Below are positions 36,504 through 47,640 of a stretch of 64,000 bases of DNA, one piece after another (the stretch's first letter is position 1; the number at the start of each line of letters is the position of its first letter). Under the pieces are notes generated by a model. That model had not been told where the DNA came from and searched no databases. It was given only the letters and a program-made list of their open reading frames with translations. This stretch comes from Mercurialis annua (taxonomy: Eukaryota > Streptophyta > Magnoliopsida > Malpighiales > Euphorbiaceae). Location of the stretch: positions 19,855,001-19,919,000 of the forward strand of contig NC_065573.1 in the NCBI RefSeq assembly GCF_937616625.2, written 5' to 3'. Both the position numbers and the translations under genes were made by a program.

Positions 36504-38720
36504 TCACAAATACAATAACAGTGAACAATCATCGCACGTGCATTTCTTATGCTGAAGGTTTACCGTATGGGTATTTCCTCCTCTCCCATTTGAGCCGTTC
36601 TTCCTAGTTTCCACTTTGCATGTCATCGTAGAACGGTCGTACGTCTGACTTGTATGAAAACGGGCCTTCTCCCCCCTCTGCTTCAGTAGTTGGATGCATA
36701 TTGGGGTGTAGTGAACGTTTGTAGCAATCAACTCCTCATACGTCTTCCAACGCGCGTCGAACATTTTAACCATCCGCGCAAAAATTCCCTCAAGCATTGA
36801 TGTGATCGGAAGCCCCCTTATATTCTTCAGTGTCGCGTTGACAGACTCAGCATAGTTAGTTGTCATCACATTGTGCCGTTGCCCTTTTTTGTCATACACC
36901 CTTGTCCACTTTTCTTTAGGCCGCTTTTCTTGCTTAGTCAGCCATGCATACGCTTCTGGGCTTCTAATCTCGATCGCTGCCATGTAGCGTTTATACTTGT
37001 GCTTCTGATATGCTCGGCCTATGTGGCAACCATAATATTAGCGCATAATAATAACCTATGTAGCGTTTATAATGACTCGTAAAAAATCATTACCTGCTTT
37101 ATCCGCCAGCTTCTTCAAAACCTTGTTCCTAAACTTGGTCTGAAAATTACTACAGAAATGTCTGATGCAAAACTTGTGGGCGACACCGGCCCATTCAGGA
37201 CGCTTCAGAACCGACAATATTCCAGCGTGCCGATCAGATATAATGGCCACCTTCCTTTCGCAAATCACGTGCTCACGCAAATGTTCAAAAAAGTACTCAT
37301 AACTGGCAGTACTTTCAGATTCAACAAGTGCAAATGCCAGTGGCATGATGTGACTGTTCCCATCGATTGCCGACGCGATCAACAAGGTCATTTTGTATTT
37401 GCCATACAAATGAGTACCGTCGACGAACAAAACTGGCTTGCAAAAACGAAACCCTTCAATTGTCGGTTTGAAAGTCCAGAACATTCGGATGAACGTTACG
37501 ACTTTCGGCTGAAGGATCCCGTCGGTGTACACCTCAGCGCCTACAAATCACAAGTTCAACAAAATTAGAATTATTACTTGAAGCAACTCGTTATATAACA
37601 AATTAGAGTTATTGCGTATACCTTCTGCATCCCAGAAAGATCCAGGGTTGACATGCATCATCTCGTTCATGAACTTGTGAACCATACCAAATGATTCATA
37701 CCAGCCACCGTAAACATCAGCTATTGCCTTTTCCTTTGCATTCCAGGTTCGTTTATACGGAGGCCTAACTCCAAGTTGTTGCCAAATTCCAGCTCTGAGG
37801 GTATCGATCCGTATATCACGTTGCAGCTTTACTTGACCCTTGATATAGTCTGCGATTGCAACAGACCCAAAATTCCGATGGTTTGGATCAGGTAACAGCT
37901 GATTGCACGTGTGCGGGCCAATATATTTTGTCAACGTCCACGTCTGAGTTGCTTGCAGAAGTGTAGCGCGCAGCCACCAGTTACATACAGGGTTCTGCCT
38001 GCAAGCCAACACTATTGTCGAGTTGGTAGTCCGGCGACCCTTGAACTCTCTTCCCACCCCGACCGAATAAGTAGTCGCACAAGCTCGGACGGCATCGCGA
38101 TTTGGGAATACCATCCCTACTCGGAATTCCATCCCAGGATCCCACATAATCTTTTCATCATCCTCCGGGGCGACGTCAAAGTCGCAAAGATCCGCCGTTC
38201 TTACATGCTCAGGAAGTTGCGACTCATATTGTGAATCTGCTCCTAAGTCTTCCTCGACATCCTCTTCGTTGCTGTCGTAGAAATCCGCTTCTTCCTCTTC
38301 TTCCTCTTCACCACTACCCCTCTCAGACCCGCTTGAATCACCTAAGACCAACTGATCTAGTAAAGTCTTGTTGCGAACCACGGCCTCGTATTCCACGTAC
38401 AATTCCAAAATCTCGAGTTGCGGATACCGCACGACCTCGTTCAGAATTCCAAACACATGCTCGTTATTCTCCACAGAAAACAACGAGTACGACCGTATCG
38501 CACCCCCAACTATTCTTGGAAGCCGGAAGTAGATTTTTGAAATTTCTACTTCCCCGTCGGTAGAAACTGCTCTTCTACAAATATTTTGTAATTCCTCGAA
38601 ACTCATTCTCTCGCTAAGCGCCATATTAACCGGACGACCCCCGTGGTATTCTATTCCACACGGAGAACTCACAATACGGCCATCACACCATATCAACAAA
38701 GATATATTTGGACTCGTCAT
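36504..38720 (-). CDS. MULE transposase (MURA-type)
   Basis: Three exons, 38720-37622, 37540-37094 and 37018-36504, joined in phase, encode 686 residues. Order: PB1-like N-terminal part typical of plant MuDR proteins, acidic stretch (about 135-165), DNA-binding zinc domain (GMVFPNRDAVRACATTYSVG, CRQNPVCNWWLRA, HTC), then the DDE core: D407 (FVDGTHLYG), D469 (ISDRHAG), E573 (NYAESVN). The SWIM zinc finger begins near residue 673 (KKCTCDDC) but the frame stops 8 residues later, so the CxH half is missing. Either the C-terminus is truncated or a further intron was missed. It would cut the element at the TIRs. Confidence 0.88.
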
Positions 38721-39265
38721 TTCTAATTAATAAACAACAAATTTTAACACCGTTATATTTAAAATGCTAATCTTAAATTTATAGCGTTAACATATCAATC
38801 GTAATTACTATTACTTTATTTCTAATATTTTTTTCAAATAAAAATAAATTAAACATATCCTAATATAATTGTATGAAATTTCTAATTATACACTTCCTTA
38901 TTACATGCATTTCTAAGTTATAATTAAAGTCTAATATTTTGCTATATTAAAATTAATTTTATAACAATTTTACATATTATTAAATTTCTAACATTTATAA
39001 ACACTAAAACTATTTAATACAATAATTAAAAAAATTACACGTACTAACCTCTTGTAGTCCTTTAAATAAATATCGAATAAAAAATATAACACTTCACGAA
39101 TAGATCCGTTTAGCTCCGAAATATAACTTCTTCCAACTTTTTCCCGAAATATTTTTCAAAATATAACATCGAAACTACTTTTTTTTCTCCCCTCTACTCT
39201 CATTTTTTTTCTTTGATTTAGTAACTATTTTTCCTTACAAATAAAAAACCCCCCATCCCTTTTAT
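38721..39265 (-). promoter_or_regulatory. Leader and promoter side of the MULE transposase
   Basis: AT-rich non-coding DNA between the transposase start and the right palindrome region; presumably promoter and 5' UTR. No TATA box is singled out. Confidence 0.35.
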
Positions 39266-39435
39266 AGGCAGCCTCACCGTTGGGAGCTGGTCTCCCAACG
39301 GCCAATTAAATGCGTTCCGCATTCCATGAATGCGGAACGCATTTAATTTACCGTTGGGAGACCAGCTCCCAACGGTAAATTGGCAGTGTTCCGCATTCCT
39401 AGAATGCGGAACACTGCTAATCAGATTTAATATTC
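39266..39435. repeat. MULE right subterminal palindrome chain
   Basis: A nested set: CCGTTGGGAGCTGGTCTCCC (from about 39281), the TTCCGCATTCCATGAATGCG module (39315-39337), CCGTTGGGAGACCAGCTCCC (from about 39352) in inverted relation to the first, and TTCCGCATTCCTAGAATGCG (39389-39411). Confidence 0.85.
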
Positions 39436-39595
39436 TGATTAATGTGGTCCGCATTCTAGGAATGCGGACCACCACGTGGTCCGCATTCCTAGAATGCGGA
39501 CCACGTGGTCCCAGGCACTCTTCTGGAATTAATTCCAGAAGAGGCACTATATTGGATTTTTGGGTGCCTTTGAGGCACCCAAATATCAAAAACCC
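39436..39595. repeat. MULE right terminal inverted repeat
   Basis: Inverted partner of 33767-33926 (159 of 160 positions by eye). It contains two copies of the GGTCCGCATTC palindrome (39446-39470 and 39478-39502) around a G-box, plus CTTCTGGAATTAATTCCAGA. Confidence 0.92.
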
Positions 39596-39604
39596 CCAGT
39601 CACA

Positions 39605-41150
39605 CTTTAATTATTATTTTCCACGTAATTTAATATACTCGCTAAAAAGGTAAACAGAAGTTGCAGAACAATAAAAGCAACTAAACTCATAAATTATTGA
39701 CCTAATATTATTTTATTAATATGTCAGAAACTTGCATATAGACAAAGAATCCAATGACTATAATTGTTCTTTAATGGTAATATCTAATGTTGCTGATCAT
39801 ATTGACTTAGCCTAGCTAATGTAATCCGTTAAAATTTCACAGTTAAAAAAAAAATCAACATATGTCATAAATTATAATTCGGTATTTTTTATTTAAAAAT
39901 TAAATAATTTGATATTTAATTTTTAATTTCGTTAATTTATAGACACTTGGATAAGAAAAAAGTGATTAAGGACTAAAGCGTCACATGATAATTTCGAGAG
40001 AAATTCGTCTGGGTGACGAGCTATCGATTTGCTTGAGCGCATAGTTGCGAATTTAAAAGGTTAAAATGTAATTAGTCCTGAATAGCACATAAAAATCTAA
40101 AAAGATTGTAGTCTGAGTTTAGAAATTGGACTAACTGTAATATCTTAAAAGTTTATGGATCAATTTGTAAGTTTTACAAACTAAAATTGACCATACTTAA
40201 ACTCATAGGTTCCCAAGAGACTTTTTATGTATTTTCTGGCACTAAAAACGACTTTAAGACATGTTTTTCTTAGCCAACAAGTATTAATATAGGATTTACT
40301 CTTTTAAATGTAGTTTTTCCTAATTCAAACTCCTTCATTAATTATCTCATTAATATTAATTAAAATTAAAAAAAAACTAAATTATCAAAAAAAAAATTAA
40401 AAAAACTAGAACAGTAATTTAACTTTAACATAACCATAGAAACCTTGGGTCATCTCTAACTATAAATACAGCTGCTAATCAGCTTAGCTAAGGACCGACA
40501 ATTGACTAAAAACTAAAAACCATAAAAGAAGTAGAAACCCTAGGAAAAGACCTATTTATCGCCCCCATCCACGCAGAATTCACACTCAAATTACTTAATT
40601 TTAGTCCTAAGAGCGAAACTGAAACGTTCTAATCAATCAAGTACGAGCTGTATGCGTAGATTCAAAGCTGGATTCCGCATCTAATTCGTCAATAAACGAG
40701 TTAAGGACTCAGAACGGTATTTATGAGGACCCCCAAATATTTCTTATCACTTTTATGCCATGATAATCACAATAGATGAATTTTTGTGTTTTAGGATGCA
40801 TATTAGTCTACTCTGTTGATTCTTGTCATAAATTGCTAAATTTGGTGTTCCTGATGAGATTGCTATACAAATTGAAGAGAAGTATGTTAATAGGTTGTTT
40901 TAATATATTTTGTATGCCACATCAAGATGTATATTGACTATAATGCTCAGAATGCATGCTAGGGTGTTTTTATGCTTATTTACCTTAAGTGTGTTCTTAC
41001 TCAAATTGCCATGAAATCAGTTGTTTAAGTGTCTTAAATCAATTTTAAACACTTTAAAATATTCCCAGTACGTGTTATTGCATTCCTTGTTCTTTTTATG
41101 TGTTTTTGCATGAAAAACCGAGCCAAAACGACGAAACTGCTGCCCCTGCT
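39605..41150. other. Non-coding DNA left of the solo LTR
   Basis: No gene recognised. A TATA-like CTATAAATAC occurs near 40460 and the sequence becomes less AT-rich from 40440, so part may belong to an unclassified older element interrupted by the solo LTR. Confidence 0.35.
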
Positions 41151-41990
41151 GACGCTGTAATACCCCAAAATATTTAATTAGCTAATTGGACCACGTGTCC
41201 AGTCTGGATTCGCCAGAATGGCGACATCAGAAAGATTTCCGATAAGACTAAGATAAATAAGTTTTAGTAGGTCGGTTTTAGAAAAGATTATTGCGGGGAA
41301 ATTAATATCATATTTCAATTCTAAAGTTGGAATTGGAATTAAAAGGAAAAATATCAAGAAAAGTCCAAAATAAAGTACAGGGACCAAAGTGGTAATTTAG
41401 CCACTTTGTATCGGAAATGGAAATATTGGATTTTGACGGGAAAGTGTTAATATCAAGCTTCGTATTATTTATCGGATATAAATAATACGTAACAGTAATA
41501 ATTTAAGAGTTTATCGATTTAGTTATGGACTAAATCGTACAAAAGAAAAGTTTAAAGGATAAATGATAGTAAACAAAAAGAACAAGGACTAAAGTGGCAT
41601 TTTAGCCAACAAATATAAGAAAAGGAAATATGAATTAGAGAGCAGAAGGAAGGATCGAGAGAAATGAGAAAACCTTCGACGATACCGTCGTTTCGCCGCC
41701 GTTTCGCCGTTCGACGTCCGATTCGAGCGATTTTCGCGGCGATTTCTTCAGAATCGAATCCTCTATCAATCCCGAGCATCAAATCAAGGTAAATATCTCG
41801 AGAATTGGTAAAAAAAATAGGATTTTATTGGCTATTTTGATGGAATTGAGTTTTAGGATTGAATTCGACGTTTTTGAAGTTATTATAGCGTTTTAATGAA
41901 AACCGAGATGCGGGTTTTGTATAGTTGAATGTATATCACGTCGAGATGGCTGAAAAGCCCCGGAAAACGACTTTCCGGGAGCTGTCACGA

Positions 41991-42079
41991 GTGTGCGTTC
42001 GCACACATTGAGTGTGCGTTCGCACACTCCTTGAATTTTAGGGTGTGCGTTCGCACACTCATTGTGTGCGTTTGCACAC
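41991..42079. repeat. Four 16-bp palindromes inside the solo LTR
   Basis: GTGTGCGTTCGCACAC occurs at 41991, 42012 and 42043 and as GTGTGCGTTTGCACAC at 42064, with steps of 21, 31 and 21 bp. The spacing is close to two and three helical turns. Only the last copy differs, by one base. Confidence 0.85.
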
Positions 42080-42715
42080 TACCCAAAACTTGGCAGATTC
42101 AAAATCCCAACGGTCAGTTTATAGATTTGCCTCTTAGGAACGCCTCTGTCACATTTCATCTCGATCCAACGGTTCAATTGGGAGAGATCGTCGTTTTACT
42201 AAACAGTGTCAGTGTGCAGGCAGCACCTGCGCATTGTCCTGAAAACTCCTTGAAACTTCATCGGAATGAAACTAAACCCTAAAACTTAAAAGTATTATAC
42301 GTATAGGAATATGAGATTAACGTCTAATCATTAAATGCTAATTATTTATCAGACGTGTCAGCGAGCAGAGAGGTCAGTAGACGTGGGATAGAGAGGGCAT
42401 ATCATTTCATCGACCACATTATTGATTGGATTGCGGTCACTGTGAGTTGCATTTTACTTTCGTGTATTATATATATAAAGTTATTTTATATAAATATGTA
42501 TACTGTTTTTACGCATCGCATGTTATATGATTTGATTAAATGTTACATGTTTCTATTAAGTTTATTTACGAGAACTAGTATGCGATCCAAAGAAACTAGC
42601 TACCTATTGGGTGTCAATAGGCTGTGTGATCACCAGTATCGAGTCAGCCTAGTATGTTTGCATTTGAGAAATGACTTGACACAGCTGGGAGCTGTTGATG
42701 ATTATAAAATTTACG

Positions 42716-42870
42716 TGGCTAGGCCACCAGCGAGTTAGACTCGCGATTGATATTTACGATTGGGTTTTTGATACGAGTGAGTACTCGGCTACGGTGTAGT
42801 CTGGAGTCCCCGTATCTAGTGGCTGGGCCACCAGCGAGTTAGACTCGCGATTGATATTTACGATTGGGTT
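42716..42870. repeat. 52-bp direct repeat inside the solo LTR
   Basis: Two copies (42716-42767 and 42819-42870) containing GCGAGTTAGACTCGCGATTG, 103 bp apart, differing at about one base. Confidence 0.8.
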
Positions 42871-43556
42871 GAATGATAATGATTATTCGAGAAATGTGTC
42901 GCATGCTAGGATATTAGTTTCGTACGGATCAAATACATGTTTATATGTTTTATATTATTGTTTTCTCGAAATGCGATGCTATGTTTTTATATTAATACCG
43001 TTTGTAAATGCAAACTCACTCAATATTTTCCCAAATACGGACCCCTCACCTTTGATGTCTTTCAGGTACTTAGTATATGGACCTAGCTAGAGACCGATTT
43101 TGAAGTCCAGAAGTCAGCTGTGTATGTTTAGTATTTGACTTCTGTGAATGCTGCAGTAGTGGTCCCGTGTGACAGAGTCGTAGCCTAGACAACAGTACAT
43201 TTTGATTGTACATATTACTTGCTGTCCTGTTTATATGTTTTGGTAGGCTACGTGTTTTATATGTTTGTTCACGGCACCAGATGCCGGTGATAAGCTTGAG
43301 ACACTAACTGATGTATGTAGTACTGCGAGGCCAGTTCGTACAAGGTACGGTAACTAGAGCCCGCGAGGTTTTGGAACAGTTAGTGTAAATGTATGATTAT
43401 ATGTTATATATGTATATTGGCTTCCGTTGTTTACTGTTGTTTGTTTATTATTTACGAAAAATTAATAGTGGTTTGAGGCTTGCTACGGGTTCCGGAGCTA
43501 CCACTCCCGTTCCCTAGTGCCGGTTGCGGCTCAATATTTTGGGTCGTGACAGACGC

Positions 43557-44760
43557 CGCCGTAAAACGGGCCGCCGGTGCCGCCAGCGTACAATGCTGAC
43601 GCCGACAGTGCAAAGTGCCACCGCAAGCACTGTGGGTGGCGCCGTCCCTCTACTTCTGCCCTCCTCCAGAACTGTTTCCAAATCCTTCCGGACTCGATCC
43701 AATATTTGTTTCGCGTTTTCAGGCTCGTTTGAACTCGGAATTATGCTCATTTTGAATCTAGATATATTGTTTTAGTTGTAGGATAAAACATGTCCTACTG
43801 TATTTCTGACCTCGAAGGCCAATTTGTAATCTGACCAGTCAACCGGGCCCAGGAGCCCAGATCCGGTGCGACCAGTAACTTTCATACCTGATTCGAGCCC
43901 ATCCAAACTCGGAATCGATCCGTTTGAACCAGCGGACTCGTATCAACAAGACGGACAACTCCCGTGTTCTGCCCGAAAACCAGTTCTGACCACATCGACG
44001 GCAAAACGCATTGAGTTCCAAACACTCCAGCCTATAAGGTTTAAAAGTATTTCTAACTTTATATGCATATCCAACTGCCCTTTTGTATGTTTATATTGCT
44101 TTCCAAAAGCATGATCCAGTCCAGTATTATCAAGTTAAAGGATTAACCACATTAATTAGATAAATCAAATCAAAACCAACAAATCACCTAGAAATCTTAG
44201 GACTCCCATGAAAAAGTAGTTAAAGGTTGTATGAGTTATTCAAGATGACTAAATAAAATCAATCAAATCTAGAAACCCGATTTTAGGCTGTGTGCATGTA
44301 ATCAATCCAAGCCGACCAGTCCTTTGTTATTTGTTAAAAACCTTTAAAGTTAGATAAATGCATAGGAGTATTTGTTACTTGCCATAATCAAGTCATATGA
44401 GCGTGCTAAATTGGGTCCCTTTACGGCTTTCATATGTGTTTAAATTCCCGCAATTTATACTGTGAACTGCGTGAATGTTGAGATGAGATAAAAATGAATA
44501 CAACCAGTAAAAGTAAACGTAACTGATAAGTCAAGTACTAGAGTTTCAGTAGAATATTCACGAACCCGATCTTTTGGTCTGGCGCACGATAATCTCACCC
44601 ATAAGCGAGTGAGATTATTTTGTCGGTATAAAAGACATTTCTAGCTAAGTTAGATGGCGACTCCTTATTTTCTCAAACCCTTTCCAGAATAAGAGTCCTC
44701 TCATAAGGCTGGACGAGCGGCCCCGAACCCCGCTCCGCTCACAAGACTTTTGTTAGTTCA
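43557..44760. other. Non-coding DNA right of the solo LTR
   Basis: No gene recognised. GC-richer at 43557-43680. Near 44625-44665 a TATAAAAG box is followed by GATGGCGACTCC, which resembles the primer-binding region of some plant LTR elements; a fragment of an unclassified element is possible. Confidence 0.35.
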
Positions 44761-44972
44761 ATTAATAATTTGGTACTCACATTTAAACAATTTGATACCT
44801 TACTTTCAATTATGTTAACGATTTGGCACCTCATTTCCATACAATTTGATATCTCACTTTTTTTTTAACAATTTGATACCCAATTTAACAAAAGGTTGTA
44901 ATTGTTTGCATAATTAAAAGTAAGGTACCAAATCATTTGATAATCAAACAAGAGGTATCAAATTGTGAATTA
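44761..44972. mobile_element. Small inverted-repeat element
   Basis: AATTTGGTACTC at the left and GAGGTATCAAATT at the right are imperfect inverted copies; AATTTGATACC recurs inside. Non-coding. Ends are approximate. Confidence 0.4.
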
Positions 44973-45611
44973 TGACATATATGTAGGGGGTCTCACAGTA
45001 ATGTGCTCAAAATGAATTGTCAACTATTTCGCTAATGAAGTGCAGTCATCGATCAAACTTCTTCAACACTCGTAAACTGACTCCTAATATTAGAAAACTC
45101 CAATCATCACATCCGGTTCAACGAACACATGACAAATCCTTCATAGAAATGAAAAATAGGTCTTTCATAAAGAAAAGACAACAAACGTTTCACAAAAAGA
45201 AACAACAAACAATAAAATGCAAAAAAAGAACTATGATTTCCCATAAATAATTTCATCGTTGAAAGTTTTTCAATCTACCTTCGATTCTTGATCCGTGTAA
45301 AATTGAATTTGATATACACTTCTTTGATAAATTTTAATCCTTCAAAAACAAAAGTTAAAAAGAGTGAGCTATTTATTAAATTTTATGAAATTAAATCAAC
45401 AAAAAATGGTTATCGTCAACGACAAAAATAAACCGTTGATGGCCACCAAAAATAAAATAAGAGAAAAACTGTAGGCAGCAGCGTAAATTACACGCGATTT
45501 AATAATTGGACGGTATTTATTTTCATTGTTTTTTTGACATTTTAGGCAAAATAGGATATTGATTCTATTATGTTTTTTTTTAATATCTGTTGTGTCATAT
45601 TATTAGTTTTT

Positions 45612-45930
45612 TTAGATCAAATGACTAAAAAACGCCAAATCTTTGAATTTTTTTTCACAAAAGTCTAAATCTTTCAATTTTATCCAATTTATCCTAAAAT
45701 GTATGATTTCATTTCAATAATGTCCAATTACGTGATTTTGCTCATGTGGCGTCAACGTAGTGCTGATTTGGCAATGCCACACACTAGCGCCACATAAGTA
45801 AAATTGCATAGTTGGATATAATTGAAAAGAAATCATGCGTTTCAGAATAAATTAAATAAAATTAAAAAAAATTAGATATTTTATAAAATTTTCATGAAAA
45901 TTTGCATTTTTTTTTATCATTCCATAACTC
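45612..45930. mobile_element. Mutator-type MITE, relative of the 62020 element
   Basis: Shares the order of internal words with 62020-62320: CAATTTTATCCAATTTATCC, GATTTCATTTCAAT, a GGCGC-containing centre, then their complements. Both halves are inverted copies of each other. Ends and TSD are unclear. Confidence 0.55.
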
Positions 45931-46639
45931 TATACTTGGATACTAGGACTTCCTATTGTGCGTAAATTTAAGAATAGAGAAAATATGTATTCTATGTCCA
46001 ATGGACCAATGGGTCATGAATTATCAGTTACATATTTTGAGAAGTAATTATTTTTTTATACTTAAATTTGTTCATAAAATTAACTATAGTATCTATTAAT
46101 AATGTTGATGAATACTGAAATCGGCTCGATCTTTTTAAAATATTCAAATCAGTTATTTTAGTATCCAAAGGAATTTTTGTAATAATATCCCTAACGTTTT
46201 CCTATATTTTTATAAATATCATCTGGCTTTATGTATTTTATACATCAACTCAATTAATTTTCCCCTTTGTCCCACACCATTGCCATCCTATCCTTTTTGA
46301 ATGTGCATTGCATCCCTTTAGTTATTCTAATTAAAAGGCAATTCCAAAACTTATTTTAGTTGAAAAGACGGTCATATTGTATTCGAACATATTTTTTCAA
46401 GAGAATAGGATAAATTTTATTAGTTTTATAGGTAACACAATTTTAAAAAATAATATTTTTTTAATCATACGTTTTCTATAATAAAAGAATCAATTATAAT
46501 ATAGCGATAATTATAAAATATACCCAAATAATATGTTGTTTGAACTTTTTTTTAAAAAAAATAACTGAACGATTGTTTTGTCTGGTAAAATTTCTCCCCT
46601 CCTAAGCAAAATATTGGACTCCCCCGCTATCCTCATTCT

Positions 46640-47640
46640 TTTTTTTTTTTTGAGAAGAAAGATTGAACTTTATTAATTAAGCAAACGAATTAACAAGTTC
46701 AGTGACCGGAAAAGGAACTTCACCGTCACTAGTACAATCTTTACCGAAAAATACACCCCATTTGGCTAAAGCATGAGCCACTTGATTACAATGTCTTCGA
46801 ATATGTTGAAACTGGACGTCACGGGAGTCCATTTCAGCCACACAGTCGTCAATTATAATTTGAATAGGGTCAATAGCTGCCATAGGATTTGACAGTCTAC
46901 TGATAACATTGGCAGAATCCGACTCTATTATCAACGCAGTCCACGCTAAATCAGAAGCCATCTGCATCCCAAACATAACTGCCTTTGCTTCAGCAGCCTC
47001 AACCTCAATAATACCCCTGAGAATAGCAACTCCCCATCGAATAACATGCCCAGAACTATCACGACAAACACTGCTCACCACCGATAGATTACTCCTGCCA
47101 GAGACAGCCGCGTCGCAGTTAACTTTGATCATATTCTCGGGTGGAGGAGACCATATGACAATCTCTGTAGGTCTGAGGGCTTTACTTACTCGGTCAGAAG
47201 AGGATTTATCACAGGCATTGGAAAGGACATGCTTGAACAAAAGCTCAGCCGGTGGTCTGTGATTACCGAAAACCACATTATTCCGGTCATTCCAGATTGT
47301 CCAGAGGCTCGTCACAAAAATCATTAATTCATCGGCCTTTAGTGAGCTGAACATATTATTAAGCCATTCCACCCCCGAGCTGCATGGGATAGTATCAACA
47401 CGCAAATTTAATGGAGAAAGTAGCCATAAACCCCTAACAACATCGCACTCCTTCAACGCATGGAGCTGGGTTTCATCTTCAATCCCACATCTCGGACAGA
47501 GCTTAGAGAGCTCAGGCATACGGACCACCAGGTTCCCATTACAGGGAAGAGAATTATGAGCAATTCTCCATAAAAAATGTCTAACCTTTGGCTGAACTGG
47601 ACACCTCCATAATTTACCCCACAGCTCATTACTTGCTACG
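46640..47640 (-). pseudogene. 5'-truncated LINE, C-terminal zinc finger and RNase H
   Basis: An open frame runs leftwards from about 47640 to 46677: first the zf-RVT region (LWRCPVQPKVRHFLWRIAHN, CPRCGIEDETQLHALKEC), then an RNase H with KVNCDAA, EAAEAKAV, IIESDSANV and CNQVAHALAKWG. A T-run at 46640-46652 is the poly(A) tail on the minus strand. Reverse transcriptase and endonuclease are missing, as usual for truncated L1-type insertions. The frame is open for 283 codons. Closely similar in plan and sequence to the fragment at 57697-58852. Confidence 0.82.

Larger units (their letters stand above)
33767..39595 (-). mobile_element. Complete Mutator-like element (MULE) with a PMD gene
   Basis: 5829 bp, bounded by 160-bp terminal inverted repeats with one mismatch and a perfect 9-bp duplication CCAGTCACA (33758-33766 and 39596-39604). 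It holds a transposase gene (38720-36504) and, downstream on the same strand, a PMD gene (36326-34399), both without internal stops. The sharp ends, intact TSD and open frames indicate a recent insertion. Confidence 0.93.
41156..43551. repeat. Solo LTR of a Ty3/gypsy element (Tekay/Del-like)
   Basis: 2396 bp starting TGTAATACCCCAAAAT and ending GGGTCGTGACA, typical of the long LTRs of Tekay/Del chromoviruses. A perfect 5-bp duplication GACGC flanks it (41151-41155 and 43552-43556). No internal domain or second LTR is present, so it arose by recombination between the two LTRs of a full element. Confidence 0.88.

Noticed and set aside
40440..41150. Possible LTR paired with 43557-44760
   Set aside because: No direct repeat between the two sides was found by eye; left unclassified.
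41991..42079. CRISPR-like spaced palindromes
   Set aside because: Plant nuclear DNA inside an LTR; repeats are 16 bp with 5-15 bp gaps and no cas genes.
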